From NCBI RefSeq assembly GCF_935822925.1, contig NZ_CAKXZS010000030.1:1-64000 (forward strand): 64,000 nt of DNA. The letters run 5' to 3'. The position numbers and the translations under genes were made by a program. Positions 36,568 to 45,712 of this stretch are shown here, piece by piece. Each line of letters opens with the position of its first letter. Within the stretch, counting starts at the first letter, position 1. This DNA is from Mesorhizobium ventifaucium (GTDB lineage Bacteria; Pseudomonadota; Alphaproteobacteria; Rhizobiales; Rhizobiaceae). Below the pieces are notes generated by a model. It worked only from the letters and a program-made list of their open reading frames with translations. It was not told the DNA's origin and did not search any database.

Positions 36568-37058
36568 ATCGTGCCCTTCATGCCCCTGTCGGCGAGGTCG
36601 GGTACCGACCATGTGTAGATGCCGGGCCTCACGGTGGTGAACTGCACCTGGATGGTGCCGTCGGAGTCGAATTCGAGCCATGCGGGTGCGCCGTTCATGT
36701 GCACCTCGAGGTCGTTGATGACGATCTGGTTGTTCCACACATTGCGGAACAGGTCGGTGTGGAATTTGTACTCGAGCCCGCCTGCTGCGGAGATCTTCCA
36801 GCGATAGCCCTGGCCGGCGATCAGCTCGAAGTCCTTCTGGTTGGCGGTGAACTGGTCTTGCTTGCTGCCGAGGATGAGTTCCGGCACGTCCTTGCTGGCC
36901 CGGGTCGCCTTCTCGGCTTGCGGACTGGCCTCCGTGCTGGCGGCCGCGCCGGCGGCTGCGTCATCGTCATCGCCGTCGTCGCCCTGCGCCCAGACCTGGC
37001 CCTGGGTGAGCACCATGCCCACCAGCGCGGCGAAAGCGGTTGCCCGAAATTTCCGCAT
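36555..37058 (-). CDS. Cupredoxin-like exported protein without a Cys ligand
   Basis: A 167-residue exported protein. Signal peptide FRATAFAALVGMVLTQGQVWA, then an acidic linker (GDDGDDDDAAAGAAAS), then a beta domain of cupredoxin type (ELILGSKQDQFTANQKDFELI, VWNNQIVINDLEVHMNGAP, GIYTWSVPDLADRGMKGTI). His and Met are present at plausible copper positions but the domain has no Cys, so a type 1 copper site is unlikely. A ribosome site (GGGCAGGAAATC) fixes 37058 as the start. It lies between the beta-propeller and ATPase genes and probably acts in the periplasm. Confidence 0.78.
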   Translation of the reverse strand: MRKFRATAFAALVGMVLTQGQVWAQGDDGDDDDAAAGAAASTEASPQAEKATRASKDVPELILGSKQDQFTANQKDFELIAGQGYRWKISAAGGLEYKFHTDLFRNVWNNQIVINDLEVHMNGAPAWLEFDSDGTIQVQFTTVRPGIYTWSVPDLADRGMKGTITIK

Positions 37059-37131
37059 GATTTCCTGCCCTTCTGCTGTTTTTCTGTCGGTTTGATTCAC
37101 TTGGTTTATTCAATGGTTCATTTGGCGGGAT

Positions 37132-38103
37132 TCATTTGGGAGAGACGACGACGCCCCACGGCAGCGCGCCGACGGTCACCGACTGCACCGGCTCGTCGGT
37201 CGCCACGTCGATGAAGGTGATGTCGTTCGACACGCCATTGGTCGAGATGATGGTTTTCTGGTCCGGGGTGAAGGCGAGCTGCCAGACCCGCTGGCCGACC
37301 AGCACATATTTCTCGACCTCGTATGTCTGTGTGTTGACCATCGCGACGCGGTTGGCCGGTCCGAGCGCCACATAGGCTTTCTTGCCGTCGGCGGTGATGC
37401 GCACACCGACCGGCTGGATGGATTCGGGCCTCAGGCCGGCAACCTCGAAGGTGATCTTCTGGACGACTTCGCGCGTTTGATTGTCGATCACCGAAACCGT
37501 GCCACCGATCTCGGCGCTCACCCAGGCCTGCTTGCCGTCGGGGGTGAACTCGACGAAGCGCGGACGCGCGTCAACCAGCACGTTGTCGGTGATCTCGTGC
37601 GTCGACGTATCGATGAAATGCGCCATGTTCGTCGTTTCCGACGTGTTGACCATGGTCTTTCCGTCCGGGCTGACACCCATCCCCTCCGGTTCGACGCCGA
37701 CCGGGATTTCCGCCAGCACCTTCTTGCCCTCGATGTCGATGACGGTGACGAGATTGTCGTCCTCATTGGCGACATAGAGCGTCTTGCCGTCAGGCGACAG
37801 CACGAACAGCTCCGGGTCGGGCCCGGAAGGCAAGGTGTCGACAATCTCCAGCGACGCCGTGTCGATGACCTCGATCGAATCATCGTCGCTGGCGCAGAGA
37901 TAAATGTGCTTGCCGTCGTGCGAGATGGTGATGCCGCGCGGACGCTGCCCGACATTGACGGTCTTCACCACCTGCATCGTCGCGGTGTCGACGACGGTCA
38001 TTGTGTTGTCTTTCTCGTTGGAGACATAGGCCATGTAGGCCGACGCCGGATCGGCCATGAAGCCGGTCGCAACTATGGCGAGTGCGCAAGCTCGTCTCTG
38101 CAC
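37132..38103 (-). CDS. PQQ-associated YVTN beta-propeller protein
   Basis: A 323-residue exported protein of the PQQ-dependent catabolism-associated beta-propeller family. After a signal peptide (CALAIVATGFMADPASA) come about seven repeats with the pattern YVSNEKDNTMTVVDT, SHDGKHIYLCASDDDSIEVID, LSPDGKTLYVANEDDNLVTVID, SPDGKTMVNTSE and so on. It likely serves as a periplasmic scaffold or binding protein. Located between the binding-protein and cupredoxin-like genes of the module. Confidence 0.92.
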   Translation of the reverse strand: MQRRACALAIVATGFMADPASAYMAYVSNEKDNTMTVVDTATMQVVKTVNVGQRPRGITISHDGKHIYLCASDDDSIEVIDTASLEIVDTLPSGPDPELFVLSPDGKTLYVANEDDNLVTVIDIEGKKVLAEIPVGVEPEGMGVSPDGKTMVNTSETTNMAHFIDTSTHEITDNVLVDARPRFVEFTPDGKQAWVSAEIGGTVSVIDNQTREVVQKITFEVAGLRPESIQPVGVRITADGKKAYVALGPANRVAMVNTQTYEVEKYVLVGQRVWQLAFTPDQKTIISTNGVSNDITFIDVATDEPVQSVTVGALPWGVVVSPK

Positions 38104-38123
38104 GGAATTTCCTCCCGATCTTT

Positions 38124-39374
38124 CTACTTAAGCACGCATTTTGTTTCCGGCTCGTCGACCCCGAGCGTATCGAGCTCCGACAGCTGGTGCAAAAATCCCT
38201 CCTGCGGCGATGTCGAGACGACCGACCTGGTGTCGCCGAGAAAGATCGGCTGCCGCAACTGCTGGTTCCATTTGCGGAAGGTCAGTTTCTGCCCTTTGAA
38301 GGCGGCGATCGAAAAATCGTCTGAGCGGATGAAATCGGCCATCTTGCGCGGGTCGGCGCCCTGCGTGCGGGTCGCCGCCTCGCCGAGGATGCGCACCGCG
38401 GTCCACGCCGCCATGTCCTTCGACACCATGCGGCGGCCGCTTGCCTTGGCGAAGCGGTTCTGGATCTGGGTGCCGCCCCATTGCTCGCTGGCCGGATGCC
38501 AGGCCAAGGGGGTGAGGCCGGCGGTGCCGGCGACCGGACGCGGAGTCCAGGTGCGGAACGGAACATAGGTGCCGAACACCTCGCTTTCATCGGCGACCAG
38601 CAGCACATCGTGCTCCGGCAGGTCCTGGGTGAAGACAGGCATCTGCCGCTGGATCTGGACGACGCCGGAATCGGTCCGCCGTGCCGTGCCGGTATCCTCG
38701 AACAGCTTTTCGCCGACGATCTCGCCGCCGAAGCGCGTCGCCGCCCGGCGCAGCGCCTCGGCAAAAAGCTGGTCGCGCTCGTGCGAGCCGTAGATCAGCA
38801 CCCAGCGCCGCCATTGCTTCCAGATGAGATATTGCGCCAGCCCGTCGGCCAGCATGCTGCGCGTCGGGATGGTGTGGAAGATGCTGGCGCGGCATTCCTC
38901 CTCGCGAAGACTGTCGTCGGTGGCGCCGGCATTGAAGATCAAAACACCGTTGTCGCGGGCAAGATCGACGATCGACAGCAATTGCCTGGCCGAGAGATCC
39001 GCGACCACAAAGCGGTTGCCTTTGGCGATCATGTCCTGGAAGGCGGGGACGACCTCGGCATCCGGCTTCACCTCGGTCACGTCGAGGCTGAATTTCTGGC
39101 CAAGGAAGCTGCCGGTCGTGTTGTTGTCGGCAATCGCCACATTGCCGCCGGCAACGCCTTCATCGCGCGGCGGGACGTCAAGCACCGACAAGGCCAGTTG
39201 CGGAGCATAGGCGCGCAAATAGCCTATCTTGATCTCGGTCACCTTTTTTTCCGGCTTGGCCGTTGCGGTCTGCTGCTTGCCCGTCGCTTCCTGGGCCAGC
39301 GCCCCCGGAACGTTGACGGTCAGGGAAAAAAAGCACAAAAAGGCCGCCAGAGTGCCCGGCACCGCGCTCGCCAT
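38124..39374 (-). CDS. Binding protein of the PQQ-linked ABC module
   Basis: A 416-residue periplasmic protein of the branched-chain-amino-acid-binding fold, group ABC transporter substrate-binding protein, PQQ-dependent alcohol dehydrogenase system. The signal peptide is LAAFLCFFSLTVNVPGALAQ. The mature part starts KVTEIKIGYLRAYAPQLALS, with NNTTGSFLGQKFSLDVTEV and WVLIYGSHERDQLFAEALRR. Start 39374 gives the signal peptide; longer frames to 39443 or 39581 are possible but lack it. First gene of the module, divergent from the H4MPT fusion gene. Confidence 0.9.
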   Translation of the reverse strand: MASAVPGTLAAFLCFFSLTVNVPGALAQEATGKQQTATAKPEKKVTEIKIGYLRAYAPQLALSVLDVPPRDEGVAGGNVAIADNNTTGSFLGQKFSLDVTEVKPDAEVVPAFQDMIAKGNRFVVADLSARQLLSIVDLARDNGVLIFNAGATDDSLREEECRASIFHTIPTRSMLADGLAQYLIWKQWRRWVLIYGSHERDQLFAEALRRAATRFGGEIVGEKLFEDTGTARRTDSGVVQIQRQMPVFTQDLPEHDVLLVADESEVFGTYVPFRTWTPRPVAGTAGLTPLAWHPASEQWGGTQIQNRFAKASGRRMVSKDMAAWTAVRILGEAATRTQGADPRKMADFIRSDDFSIAAFKGQKLTFRKWNQQLRQPIFLGDTRSVVSTSPQEGFLHQLSELDTLGVDEPETKCVLK

Positions 39375-39599
39375 CGATAAAATTACCCGTTCTTGCGCTA
39401 AAGTCCGATTGTTGTCGGACCGGCGCAAAGTCAAGGTGCCCATGATGAGCTTAGCTGACCCGCAAATTTTTTCAAATCCTGAAAGTGGACTTCTCCTGTC
39501 TGCTTTAGTGCCGTGCGTGCTCGCCGGAACGGCAACCGAGCGGAAGTCGGTATTCAGGCCCAAGAACGTGCTGTCCCTCATGCTGGAGAAAGTCCTCCA

Positions 39600-41441
39600 A
39601 TGACCAGAATGCTGGCCAGCGTCACCGGCGTCGACGAGGCGGAGATCGCGCTTTCAGGCGGCGTCGACATCGTCGACCTGAAGGATCCGAAGGCGGGAGC
39701 GCTGGGCGCGGTGTCCACGCAGACCATCCGCCGGACGATTTCGCTGATCGCCGGCCGGGCTCCGGTCAGCGCCGTCAGCGGCGACCTGCCGATGGAGCCC
39801 GAGACGATCCGCGCCAAGGCCGAAGAGATCGCCGGAACCGGCGTCGATTACGTCAAGATAGGCCTGTTTCCGTCGGCAAATGTCGCCGCTTGCGCGGCGG
39901 CGCTCGAGCCGCTCGCCGCGCGAACGAAACTCATCGCGGTGCTTTTCGCCGACCTGGCGCCGGATTTCGAGCTTCTGCCGATACTTGCCAAACATCGCTT
40001 CCATGGCGCCATGGTGGACACTGCGAACAAGTCCAACGGGCGGCTGCTCGACCATCTGCCGCCCGAGCGTATCCCGGGATTCGTCGATCGAGGCAAGTCG
40101 CTCGGTCTCATGGTTGGGCTGAGCGGATCGCTGGAAGCCCCTGATATTCCGCGCCTGCTGCCCTTCCTTCCCGATTTTCTCGGCTTTCGCGGGGCGCTGT
40201 GCGGCCACTCCGACCGCGTGGGTTCGATCAGCGCCGAGGCGGTTGCGCAGATCCGCGACTTGATCCCGGAAGCATCCCGGGCCGGCGGCGCGTCGAGCGT
40301 CGACTACCGCCTGCTGGCGGCGAGGGGCTATTCGCCGGGCACCGACCCGACACTGGGCACCGACAAGATCTTCGTGCGGGACTTTGTCCTGCCGGTCCAG
40401 ATCGGCGCCTACAGTTTTGAGCACGGCCATACCCAAAAAGTGCGTTTCGACGTGACCGCCGACGTGCTGCAAGTCACCGACCATCCCGAAGACATGCGCC
40501 ACGTGTTCTCCTACGACATCATCATGGACGGCATTCGCACCATTGTTGCGCGGGGCCACATCCAGCTTAGCGAGGCCCTGGCCGAGCAGGTGGCGACCTA
40601 CATTCTGGAGAACCCGCGTGTCGTGCGTGTCACGGTAAGGGTGGAAAAACTCGAACTCGGCCCAGGCGGCGTCGGCGTCGAGATCGAACGCAAGCGCCAA
40701 TCGGCTGGCCGCGGCGTCGCCTCCGGGCCTGCCGGCCGAAAAGGCCAAGGCGCTGTTTCCCAGCCGCGACAAGAAAGACCCGAAGTCATCAGGCGCGCCA
40801 TCGCCAAGCGAGCCGTCGTCAAGCTTGGCGGCAGCACGGCCGATGCGGCGGAAATGGCGGACTGGATCGCGGCGCTGGCGGGTTCCAAGCTGCCGATCGT
40901 CATCGTGCCCGGCGGCGGCCGCTTTGCCGACCAGGTGCGCGAGACGCAGATTTACATGGATTTTTCCGACACCGCCGCCCACGCCATGGCGATCCTCGCC
41001 ATGGAGCAGTTCGCCCAGATCATCCTCGACCGTGACGAAAGGCTCGCGCCGGCACGGTCGCTGGAAGAAATGCTGCGAGCCCTGGACGCGGGCACGGTCC
41101 CGGTGTGGCTACCGTCGTCATTGGCGCTGCCGGCGCCGGACATTCCGGCGTCCTGGGACGTTACCTCCGATTCGCTTGCCGCCTGGCTTGCCGGCAAGCT
41201 CGGCGCCAATGCGCTGCTCTTGATCAAGCAGACCGGCGCCTTCTCCGGCAGCGACACGATCGACAGCCTGGCGGCCAGAGGCATCGTCGACGCCGGCTTC
41301 GCCGCCATGCTGCCCGACGGTGTCGATGTCCATCTCGCCGGCCCGAAAGATGCCGCCGAGGCCGGGGCGCTGTTCGCGGCGGGCAATCTGCCCGGCATTC
41401 CGATCGCAGCCCCTGTCCGGTCGGCAAGAAAAGCAGGGTAG
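39600..41441 (+). CDS. Three-domain fusion: MfnB-like, FolB-like, amino-acid-kinase-like
   Basis: A 613-residue protein with three enzyme domains in one frame. Residues 1-235 match (5-formylfuran-3-yl)methyl phosphate synthase (MfnB), with the two lysines expected for Schiff-base chemistry: Lys28 in DIVDLKDPKAGALGA and Lys86 in VDYVKIGLF. Residues 254-366 match dihydroneopterin aldolase (FolB): FVRDFVLPVQIGAYSFEHGH, ending with Lys350 in VTVRVEKLELG. Residues 400-613 match the amino-acid kinase fold (AVVKLGGST, IVIVPGGGRFAD), like MfnE. Residues 367-398 form a Gly/Arg/Gln linker. Together they would serve methanofuran and H4MPT synthesis. Start 39600 is the MfnB N-terminus with GGAG upstream. 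Whether this fusion is common is not known to me. Four bases separate it from the next gene. Confidence 0.88.
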   Translation: MTRMLASVTGVDEAEIALSGGVDIVDLKDPKAGALGAVSTQTIRRTISLIAGRAPVSAVSGDLPMEPETIRAKAEEIAGTGVDYVKIGLFPSANVAACAAALEPLAARTKLIAVLFADLAPDFELLPILAKHRFHGAMVDTANKSNGRLLDHLPPERIPGFVDRGKSLGLMVGLSGSLEAPDIPRLLPFLPDFLGFRGALCGHSDRVGSISAEAVAQIRDLIPEASRAGGASSVDYRLLAARGYSPGTDPTLGTDKIFVRDFVLPVQIGAYSFEHGHTQKVRFDVTADVLQVTDHPEDMRHVFSYDIIMDGIRTIVARGHIQLSEALAEQVATYILENPRVVRVTVRVEKLELGPGGVGVEIERKRQSAGRGVASGPAGRKGQGAVSQPRQERPEVIRRAIAKRAVVKLGGSTADAAEMADWIAALAGSKLPIVIVPGGGRFADQVRETQIYMDFSDTAAHAMAILAMEQFAQIILDRDERLAPARSLEEMLRALDAGTVPVWLPSSLALPAPDIPASWDVTSDSLAAWLAGKLGANALLLIKQTGAFSGSDTIDSLAARGIVDAGFAAMLPDGVDVHLAGPKDAAEAGALFAAGNLPGIPIAAPVRSARKAG

Positions 41442-41444
41442 GCG

Positions 41445-41996
41445 ATGGCGACGCTGCATACGCCGCGCTGGGCATGGGTTTTGACCGGTTCCGGTCATTT
41501 TTTTACGGAGAGCTTCGCACTCATTCATCAGATCGAGCATTGCGATGTCTTCGTCTCGAAAGCCGCCAACGAAGTGCTGCGCATGTACAAGCTCAAGCTC
41601 GATTTCCCGGAGACGACGCGCGTGCTGCACGACAAGTCGGCGAGCGCGATCCCGGTCGGCGAATTCTATCACGGCGTCTATCATACGGTGGTGGTGGCGC
41701 CGGCCAGTTCCAACACCGTCGCCAAATGCGTGCACGGCATTTCCGACACGCTCGCTACCAACGTTTTTGCCCAGGCCGGAAAATGCCGGGTGCCGGCCAT
41801 CGTTTTTGCCTGCGACACCGCGCCGGAACTCGAAACCATGGCGCCGCATGGGCTGGTCAAGGTCTATCCGCGCAGGATCGACCTGGAGAATACCGACCAG
41901 CTGAAGAGTTTTGAGCGAACCCAGGTGGTCGAGTCGCTTGCCGATCTCGAAGCCTCGGTCAGGCGGCGCCACGCCGAACTCGCAAGCCATGGCTGA
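41445..41996 (+). CDS. Flavoprotein (AfpA-like) of the H4MPT cluster
   Basis: A 183-residue protein of the flavoprotein (PF02441) fold, similar to archaeoflavoprotein AfpA and to dihydromethanopterin-reductase-like proteins. It opens WAWVLTGSGHFFTESFALI and has the FMN-binding ASSN element in VVVAPASSNTVAKCVHGI. In methylotrophs such genes sit in H4MPT clusters and may reduce a pterin or serve cofactor synthesis. It begins 4 bases after the fusion gene and overlaps the next gene by eight bases. Confidence 0.87.
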   Translation: MATLHTPRWAWVLTGSGHFFTESFALIHQIEHCDVFVSKAANEVLRMYKLKLDFPETTRVLHDKSASAIPVGEFYHGVYHTVVVAPASSNTVAKCVHGISDTLATNVFAQAGKCRVPAIVFACDTAPELETMAPHGLVKVYPRRIDLENTDQLKSFERTQVVESLADLEASVRRRHAELASHG

Positions 41997-43383
41997 GCGG
42001 CTGGTCTTTCTTACCGGCCATCTGGCCAGGGTCCGGCTGAAAAGGCTGCTGGCCGGACTTGGTCAAACCGAATTTGCCTGGGAGATCATCGATATCGGCG
42101 TCAAGGTCGCGGCGCTGATGAGCGAAGACATCATCAAGCGGCGACTCACCCTGACGGGCGGCATCGACCGCGTCATCCTGCCCGGCCGCTATCGCGGCGA
42201 CATCGAGCATCTGTCGGAGCATTTCGGCGTGCCCTTCATACGCGGACCCGACGAGATCGCCGATCTGCCGGCCTTTCTCGGCCGGGCGGGCGAGCCGCCT
42301 GACCTTTCGCGTCACAGCATGCGCATCTTCGCCGAGATCGTCGACGCGCCAATGCTGTCGATCGAGGCGCTGGTGGCGAGAGCACGGACGCTGGCTGCGG
42401 CCGGCGCCGACGTCATCGATCTCGGCTGCCTGCCGGAAACACCGTTTCCACTGCTGGAAGAGGCCGTGCTCGAGCTGAAGGCACAGGGATTTCTGGTCAG
42501 CGTCGATTCGGCCAGCACCGACGAACTGTCGATCGGCGCACGCGCCGGTGCGGACTATCTTCTCAGCCTCGATGAGAAGACGCTGCCCTTGGCCTTCGAT
42601 TGCAAGGCCGTGCCAGTGCTGATCCCGTCCGCACCCGGCGACCTGGATTCGCTTGGCCGGGCCATCGAAGTGGCACAGAAGGCCGGCGTCGCCTTCATCG
42701 CCGATCCGGTGCTCGACCCGATCCATTTCGGCTTTGCCGCCTCACTCGGGCGCTTCATCGAGGCGCGCCGCCGCTGGCCTGAGGTCGAACTGCTGATGGG
42801 CACCGGCAATCTCACCGAATTGACCGATGCCGACAGTTCCGGCGTTACCGCGGTTCTGGCCGGGCTCTGCTCGGAGCTTCAGATCCAAAACGTGCTTGCC
42901 GTGCATGTCAGCCCGCACACGCTGCGAACGATCGAGGAGCACGACATTGCCCGCCGCATCCTGTTTGCCGCCAAGAGTGACGGTGCGCTGCCGCGAAGTT
43001 ACCATCCAGGGCTGCTGCAGGTTCACGACCGCAAGCCGTTCACCGCCTCGACCGGGGATATCGAAGCACTGGCGGCCGAGGTGCGCGACACCAACTTCCG
43101 CATCATGACCGCCGAGGACGGCATCCATGTTTTCAACGGCAAGGGGCACGCGGTTGCCACGGATGCGTTCGAACTGTTTGCCGGGCTTGGCGTTGAGGCG
43201 GATGGCGCGCATGCGTTCTATCTCGGAGCGGAACTGATGAAGGCCGAGATCGCGTGGCGCCTCGGCAAGCGCTATGTGCAGGACGAGCCGCTCGCATGGG
43301 GCGTTGCCGCGCCGGCTCCCGAAACCGACCGCAGCCGTCTTGCCGAAGCGGGCCACACGCTTCGCGCGAAGAAAGAGCGCTAA
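41989..43383 (+). CDS. Dihydropteroate-synthase-like protein (DUF6513 type)
   Basis: A 464-residue protein with an N-terminal methylotroph-specific domain (MAERLVFLTGHLARVRLKRL) and a DHPS-like TIM barrel (AAAGADVIDLGCLPETPF, FLVSVDSASTDEL, ADPVLDPIHFGF, LLMGTGNLTELTDADSSG). It is thought to form the pterin-to-RFAP bond or a related step in H4MPT synthesis. The canonical folate-type DHPS is encoded at 2812. Start 41989 overlaps the upstream gene by eight bases; four bases separate it from the next gene. Confidence 0.88.
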   Translation: MAERLVFLTGHLARVRLKRLLAGLGQTEFAWEIIDIGVKVAALMSEDIIKRRLTLTGGIDRVILPGRYRGDIEHLSEHFGVPFIRGPDEIADLPAFLGRAGEPPDLSRHSMRIFAEIVDAPMLSIEALVARARTLAAAGADVIDLGCLPETPFPLLEEAVLELKAQGFLVSVDSASTDELSIGARAGADYLLSLDEKTLPLAFDCKAVPVLIPSAPGDLDSLGRAIEVAQKAGVAFIADPVLDPIHFGFAASLGRFIEARRRWPEVELLMGTGNLTELTDADSSGVTAVLAGLCSELQIQNVLAVHVSPHTLRTIEEHDIARRILFAAKSDGALPRSYHPGLLQVHDRKPFTASTGDIEALAAEVRDTNFRIMTAEDGIHVFNGKGHAVATDAFELFAGLGVEADGAHAFYLGAELMKAEIAWRLGKRYVQDEPLAWGVAAPAPETDRSRLAEAGHTLRAKKER

Positions 43384-43386
43384 ACC

Positions 43387-43977
43387 ATGCCCTACATCAG
43401 CGAATCGATCATCACCACCGTCAACAAGGCCGGCGACGTCCACATCGCGCCGATCGGCATCATCGCCGAGAAGGACGGCTGGGTCATCGCGCCGTTCCGG
43501 CCGTCGATCACGCTCGACAATCTCGCCGAAGTGCCGTGCGCCATCGCCAATTACACCGATGACGTCCGCATCTTTGCCGGCTGCCTGACTGGCCGCAAGC
43601 ATTGGCCAACCGTTGCGGTAAACGGGTTTCCGGTGCCGCGGCTCGAGGCGGCGCTCGCGCATTCGGTGCTCGAAGTCAAAAGTGTCGATGACGATGCTAT
43701 GCGACCTCGCCATTTCTGCCGCGTGGTGCAGGAGGAAACGCATGCGCCGTTCACCGGCTTCAACCGCGCCAAGGCGGCGGTGCTGGAGCTAGCCATACTG
43801 GTCAGCCGCCTCGGCATGCTGCCACGCGACAAGATCGAGGCGGAAATCGCCTACCTTTCGATAGCCATCGAAAAGACCGCGGGCGAGGGCGAAAAGGAAG
43901 CCTGGGACTGGCTGATGCAGCGCGTCGGCGAGCACCTGTCGGTCCAGGAGTCGCACGGCGACGAGGTGCGGGGTTGA
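43387..43977 (+). CDS. DUF447-family flavin-binding-type protein
   Basis: A 196-residue protein of the DUF447 group, an FMN-binding split-barrel fold. It begins PYISESIITTVNKAGDVHIAPIG and has GWVIAPFRPSITLDNL and NYTDDVRIFAGCLTGRKHW. Such genes occur with H4MPT and methanogen cofactor genes; no reaction is proven. Start is four bases after the previous stop. Last intact gene of this half of the cluster; the next 10 kb is a decayed accessory region. Confidence 0.86.
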   Translation: MPYISESIITTVNKAGDVHIAPIGIIAEKDGWVIAPFRPSITLDNLAEVPCAIANYTDDVRIFAGCLTGRKHWPTVAVNGFPVPRLEAALAHSVLEVKSVDDDAMRPRHFCRVVQEETHAPFTGFNRAKAAVLELAILVSRLGMLPRDKIEAEIAYLSIAIEKTAGEGEKEAWDWLMQRVGEHLSVQESHGDEVRG

Positions 43978-44283
43978 GCCGGATATGCTGAACCAGAGTA
44001 AGCGTCCGGGCTGACGCGTTTTAGCATGGTACACGGTGGCGGTGGCGCTGATCTCAAACGGCGGTGTTCGACCCTTTGCGGTCATTGAGCCCGGTATGCA
44101 CGATGACCGGAGTGGGGCCGCAAGCAGTAGGTCTGCTTTTGGTCTGGCAAGAACGATAGCGGACATTCAACTTCCAATGTCCATTGTCGTGAGTTGACCC
44201 GGCGGGTGTTTACTCCGGCAGCCCCGCTTTGTGGAAGCCGTCCGCCAGATGGGCCGATCTTCGGGGCGCACCAAATGACTGTT
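43978..44283. other. 306-base gap at the left border of the accessory island
   Basis: No gene recognised. It contains a 42-base repeat (44159-44200) that recurs at 48661-48702, described separately. Confidence 0.5.
44159..44200. repeat. 42-bp repeat, copy 1
   Basis: Starts GCGGACATTCAACTTCC and ends GTCGTGAGTTGACCC. It matches 48661-48702 in the same orientation at 33 of 42 positions. A nearby GTCTGCTTTTGG also has a counterpart before the second copy. It may be a trace of a shared mobile or duplicated segment. Confidence 0.6.
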
Positions 44284-44600
44284 TCAGCCCGAGATCGTCA
44301 AAGCCGGCTCGAGCTTGCGGTTTACCTGGTCGTGGATGCTGCGCGACACATAGATCGCGCCTGGCTTGGCGAGGCTTTCTGACCGGGCCGCGATGTTGAC
44401 GCCATTACTGTAAACATCGCTGCCCTCGATGACGATGTCGCCGAGATTAATCCCGATATGCAGAACGATGCGGCGTGTTGTGGGCAGCGCGGAATTCGCA
44501 TCTGCCATCCTTCGCTGCAGTTCAATGGCCGCGGTCACCGCATTTACTGCGCTGGCAAACTCCATCAGAACACCGTCGCCCATCACCTTTACTTCAGGCC
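44284..44600 (-). pseudogene. Adenylate/guanylate cyclase fragment
   Basis: Part of a class III nucleotide cyclase catalytic domain: KVMGDGVLMEFASAVNAV, RRIVLHIGINLGDIVIEG, DVYSNGVNIAARSESLAKPG and RSIHDQVNRKLEPAL. Upstream of KVMGDG the match stops, so the first metal-binding Asp region and the rest of the N-terminus are missing, and after the domain the usual C-terminal region is absent. The fragment is too short to be active. Confidence 0.8.
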
Positions 44601-44721
44601 ACGAGTGCACCGAGATGGCGCCGACTGGACAGTTCCAAAGCGCTAGCTTCAACGTTGATCTTGCAAGCTTGGTCAGAAAGGCACGGACAAGCCGCGCCTT
44701 TCGGTTGCAAAGGAACGGCAG

Positions 44722-45678
44722 TCAGCTCGCCGCGACGAACTTGTAGGCAGTTCCGTCCTTTTCCGCGAAGCCGACGCCCGGATAGTTCCAGTGATAGCCG
44801 AGCAGCTTGGTCTTGTCGGCGGCTGCGCCGTCGAGCAGCGTCTTGCGGGTCTTGATCGCGGTGTCGTGGTCGGCATCGAAGCCGAATTTCCAGTCAGGCT
44901 TCTCGAACGAGACGATCTGGTTGGTCGTCGCGTCGCCGGCGATGATCAGACCCTCCCCTCCGGCAAGCCGCAGCGAGATATGGCCGGGCGTATGGCCGGG
45001 CGTGTCGATGACGGTGAGGCCTGTCACGATGTCCTGCCCGCCCTTGACCATCGTCACCTTGTCTCTCACAGCGGCAAAGTCGCGCTGCGCGCCCTTGACG
45101 AAGTCGCCCATTTCGGCCGGCATTTTCGAAAGGAGATTCGGATCGGTCCAGAAATTCCACTCGGCCTCGCCAACATAATATGCCGCGTTCGGGAAGAGCA
45201 GCTCGGCGTCGGCTTTGAGCGTGCCCGAGATGTGATCGAGATGGCCGTGTGTGAAGACGACCTTGGTGATCGACGCCGGATCGATGCCGGCCGCAGTCAG
45301 GTTTTCGGCGAGCTTTCCGGTTGTCTCCGGCATAAATTTTCCACCGGAACCGATGTCGATGAGGATCAGGTCGGTCCCGATCTTGAGGACCGGGAGGTTC
45401 ATGGACATCCGGGCACCGTCCGCCGGGTATCCGAGCCGCTTGGCGATCTCGGCGAGTTGTTCTGTCGACGCGTCGGTCGCGATGATGTTGAGCGGCAGCG
45501 TGAACTGGCCGTCGCTGACTACGGTGACCTGCGCGTCGCCCTGCGTGAAGCTGTGCGGCGCCGCCAGCGCCAGCGCCTTCCACGGCATCAGCGGCACGGC
45601 CGCGAGTGCCGCACTTCCCGCAAGGAAGAGGCGGCGATTCAGCAGATGAAGCACTTCCTGGGTGTCGATGGCTGTCAT
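44722..45678 (-). CDS. Exported MBL-fold metallo-hydrolase
   Basis: A 318-residue metallo-beta-lactamase-fold protein with an N-terminal twin-arginine-like signal (NRRLFLAGSAALAAVPLMP). The zinc motif is FTHGHLDHISG, with further ligands in DTPGHTPGHISLRL and IIAGDATTNQ. It resembles quorum-quenching or generic MBL hydrolases; the substrate is not predictable. Intact although in the decayed island. Upstream neighbour is a truncated arsC-like gene. Confidence 0.88.
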   Translation of the reverse strand: MTAIDTQEVLHLLNRRLFLAGSAALAAVPLMPWKALALAAPHSFTQGDAQVTVVSDGQFTLPLNIIATDASTEQLAEIAKRLGYPADGARMSMNLPVLKIGTDLILIDIGSGGKFMPETTGKLAENLTAAGIDPASITKVVFTHGHLDHISGTLKADAELLFPNAAYYVGEAEWNFWTDPNLLSKMPAEMGDFVKGAQRDFAAVRDKVTMVKGGQDIVTGLTVIDTPGHTPGHISLRLAGGEGLIIAGDATTNQIVSFEKPDWKFGFDADHDTAIKTRKTLLDGAAADKTKLLGYHWNYPGVGFAEKDGTAYKFVAAS

Positions 45679-45712
45679 GGCTAAGCTCCTGCTTGGCCCC
45701 CCGCATCAACGT

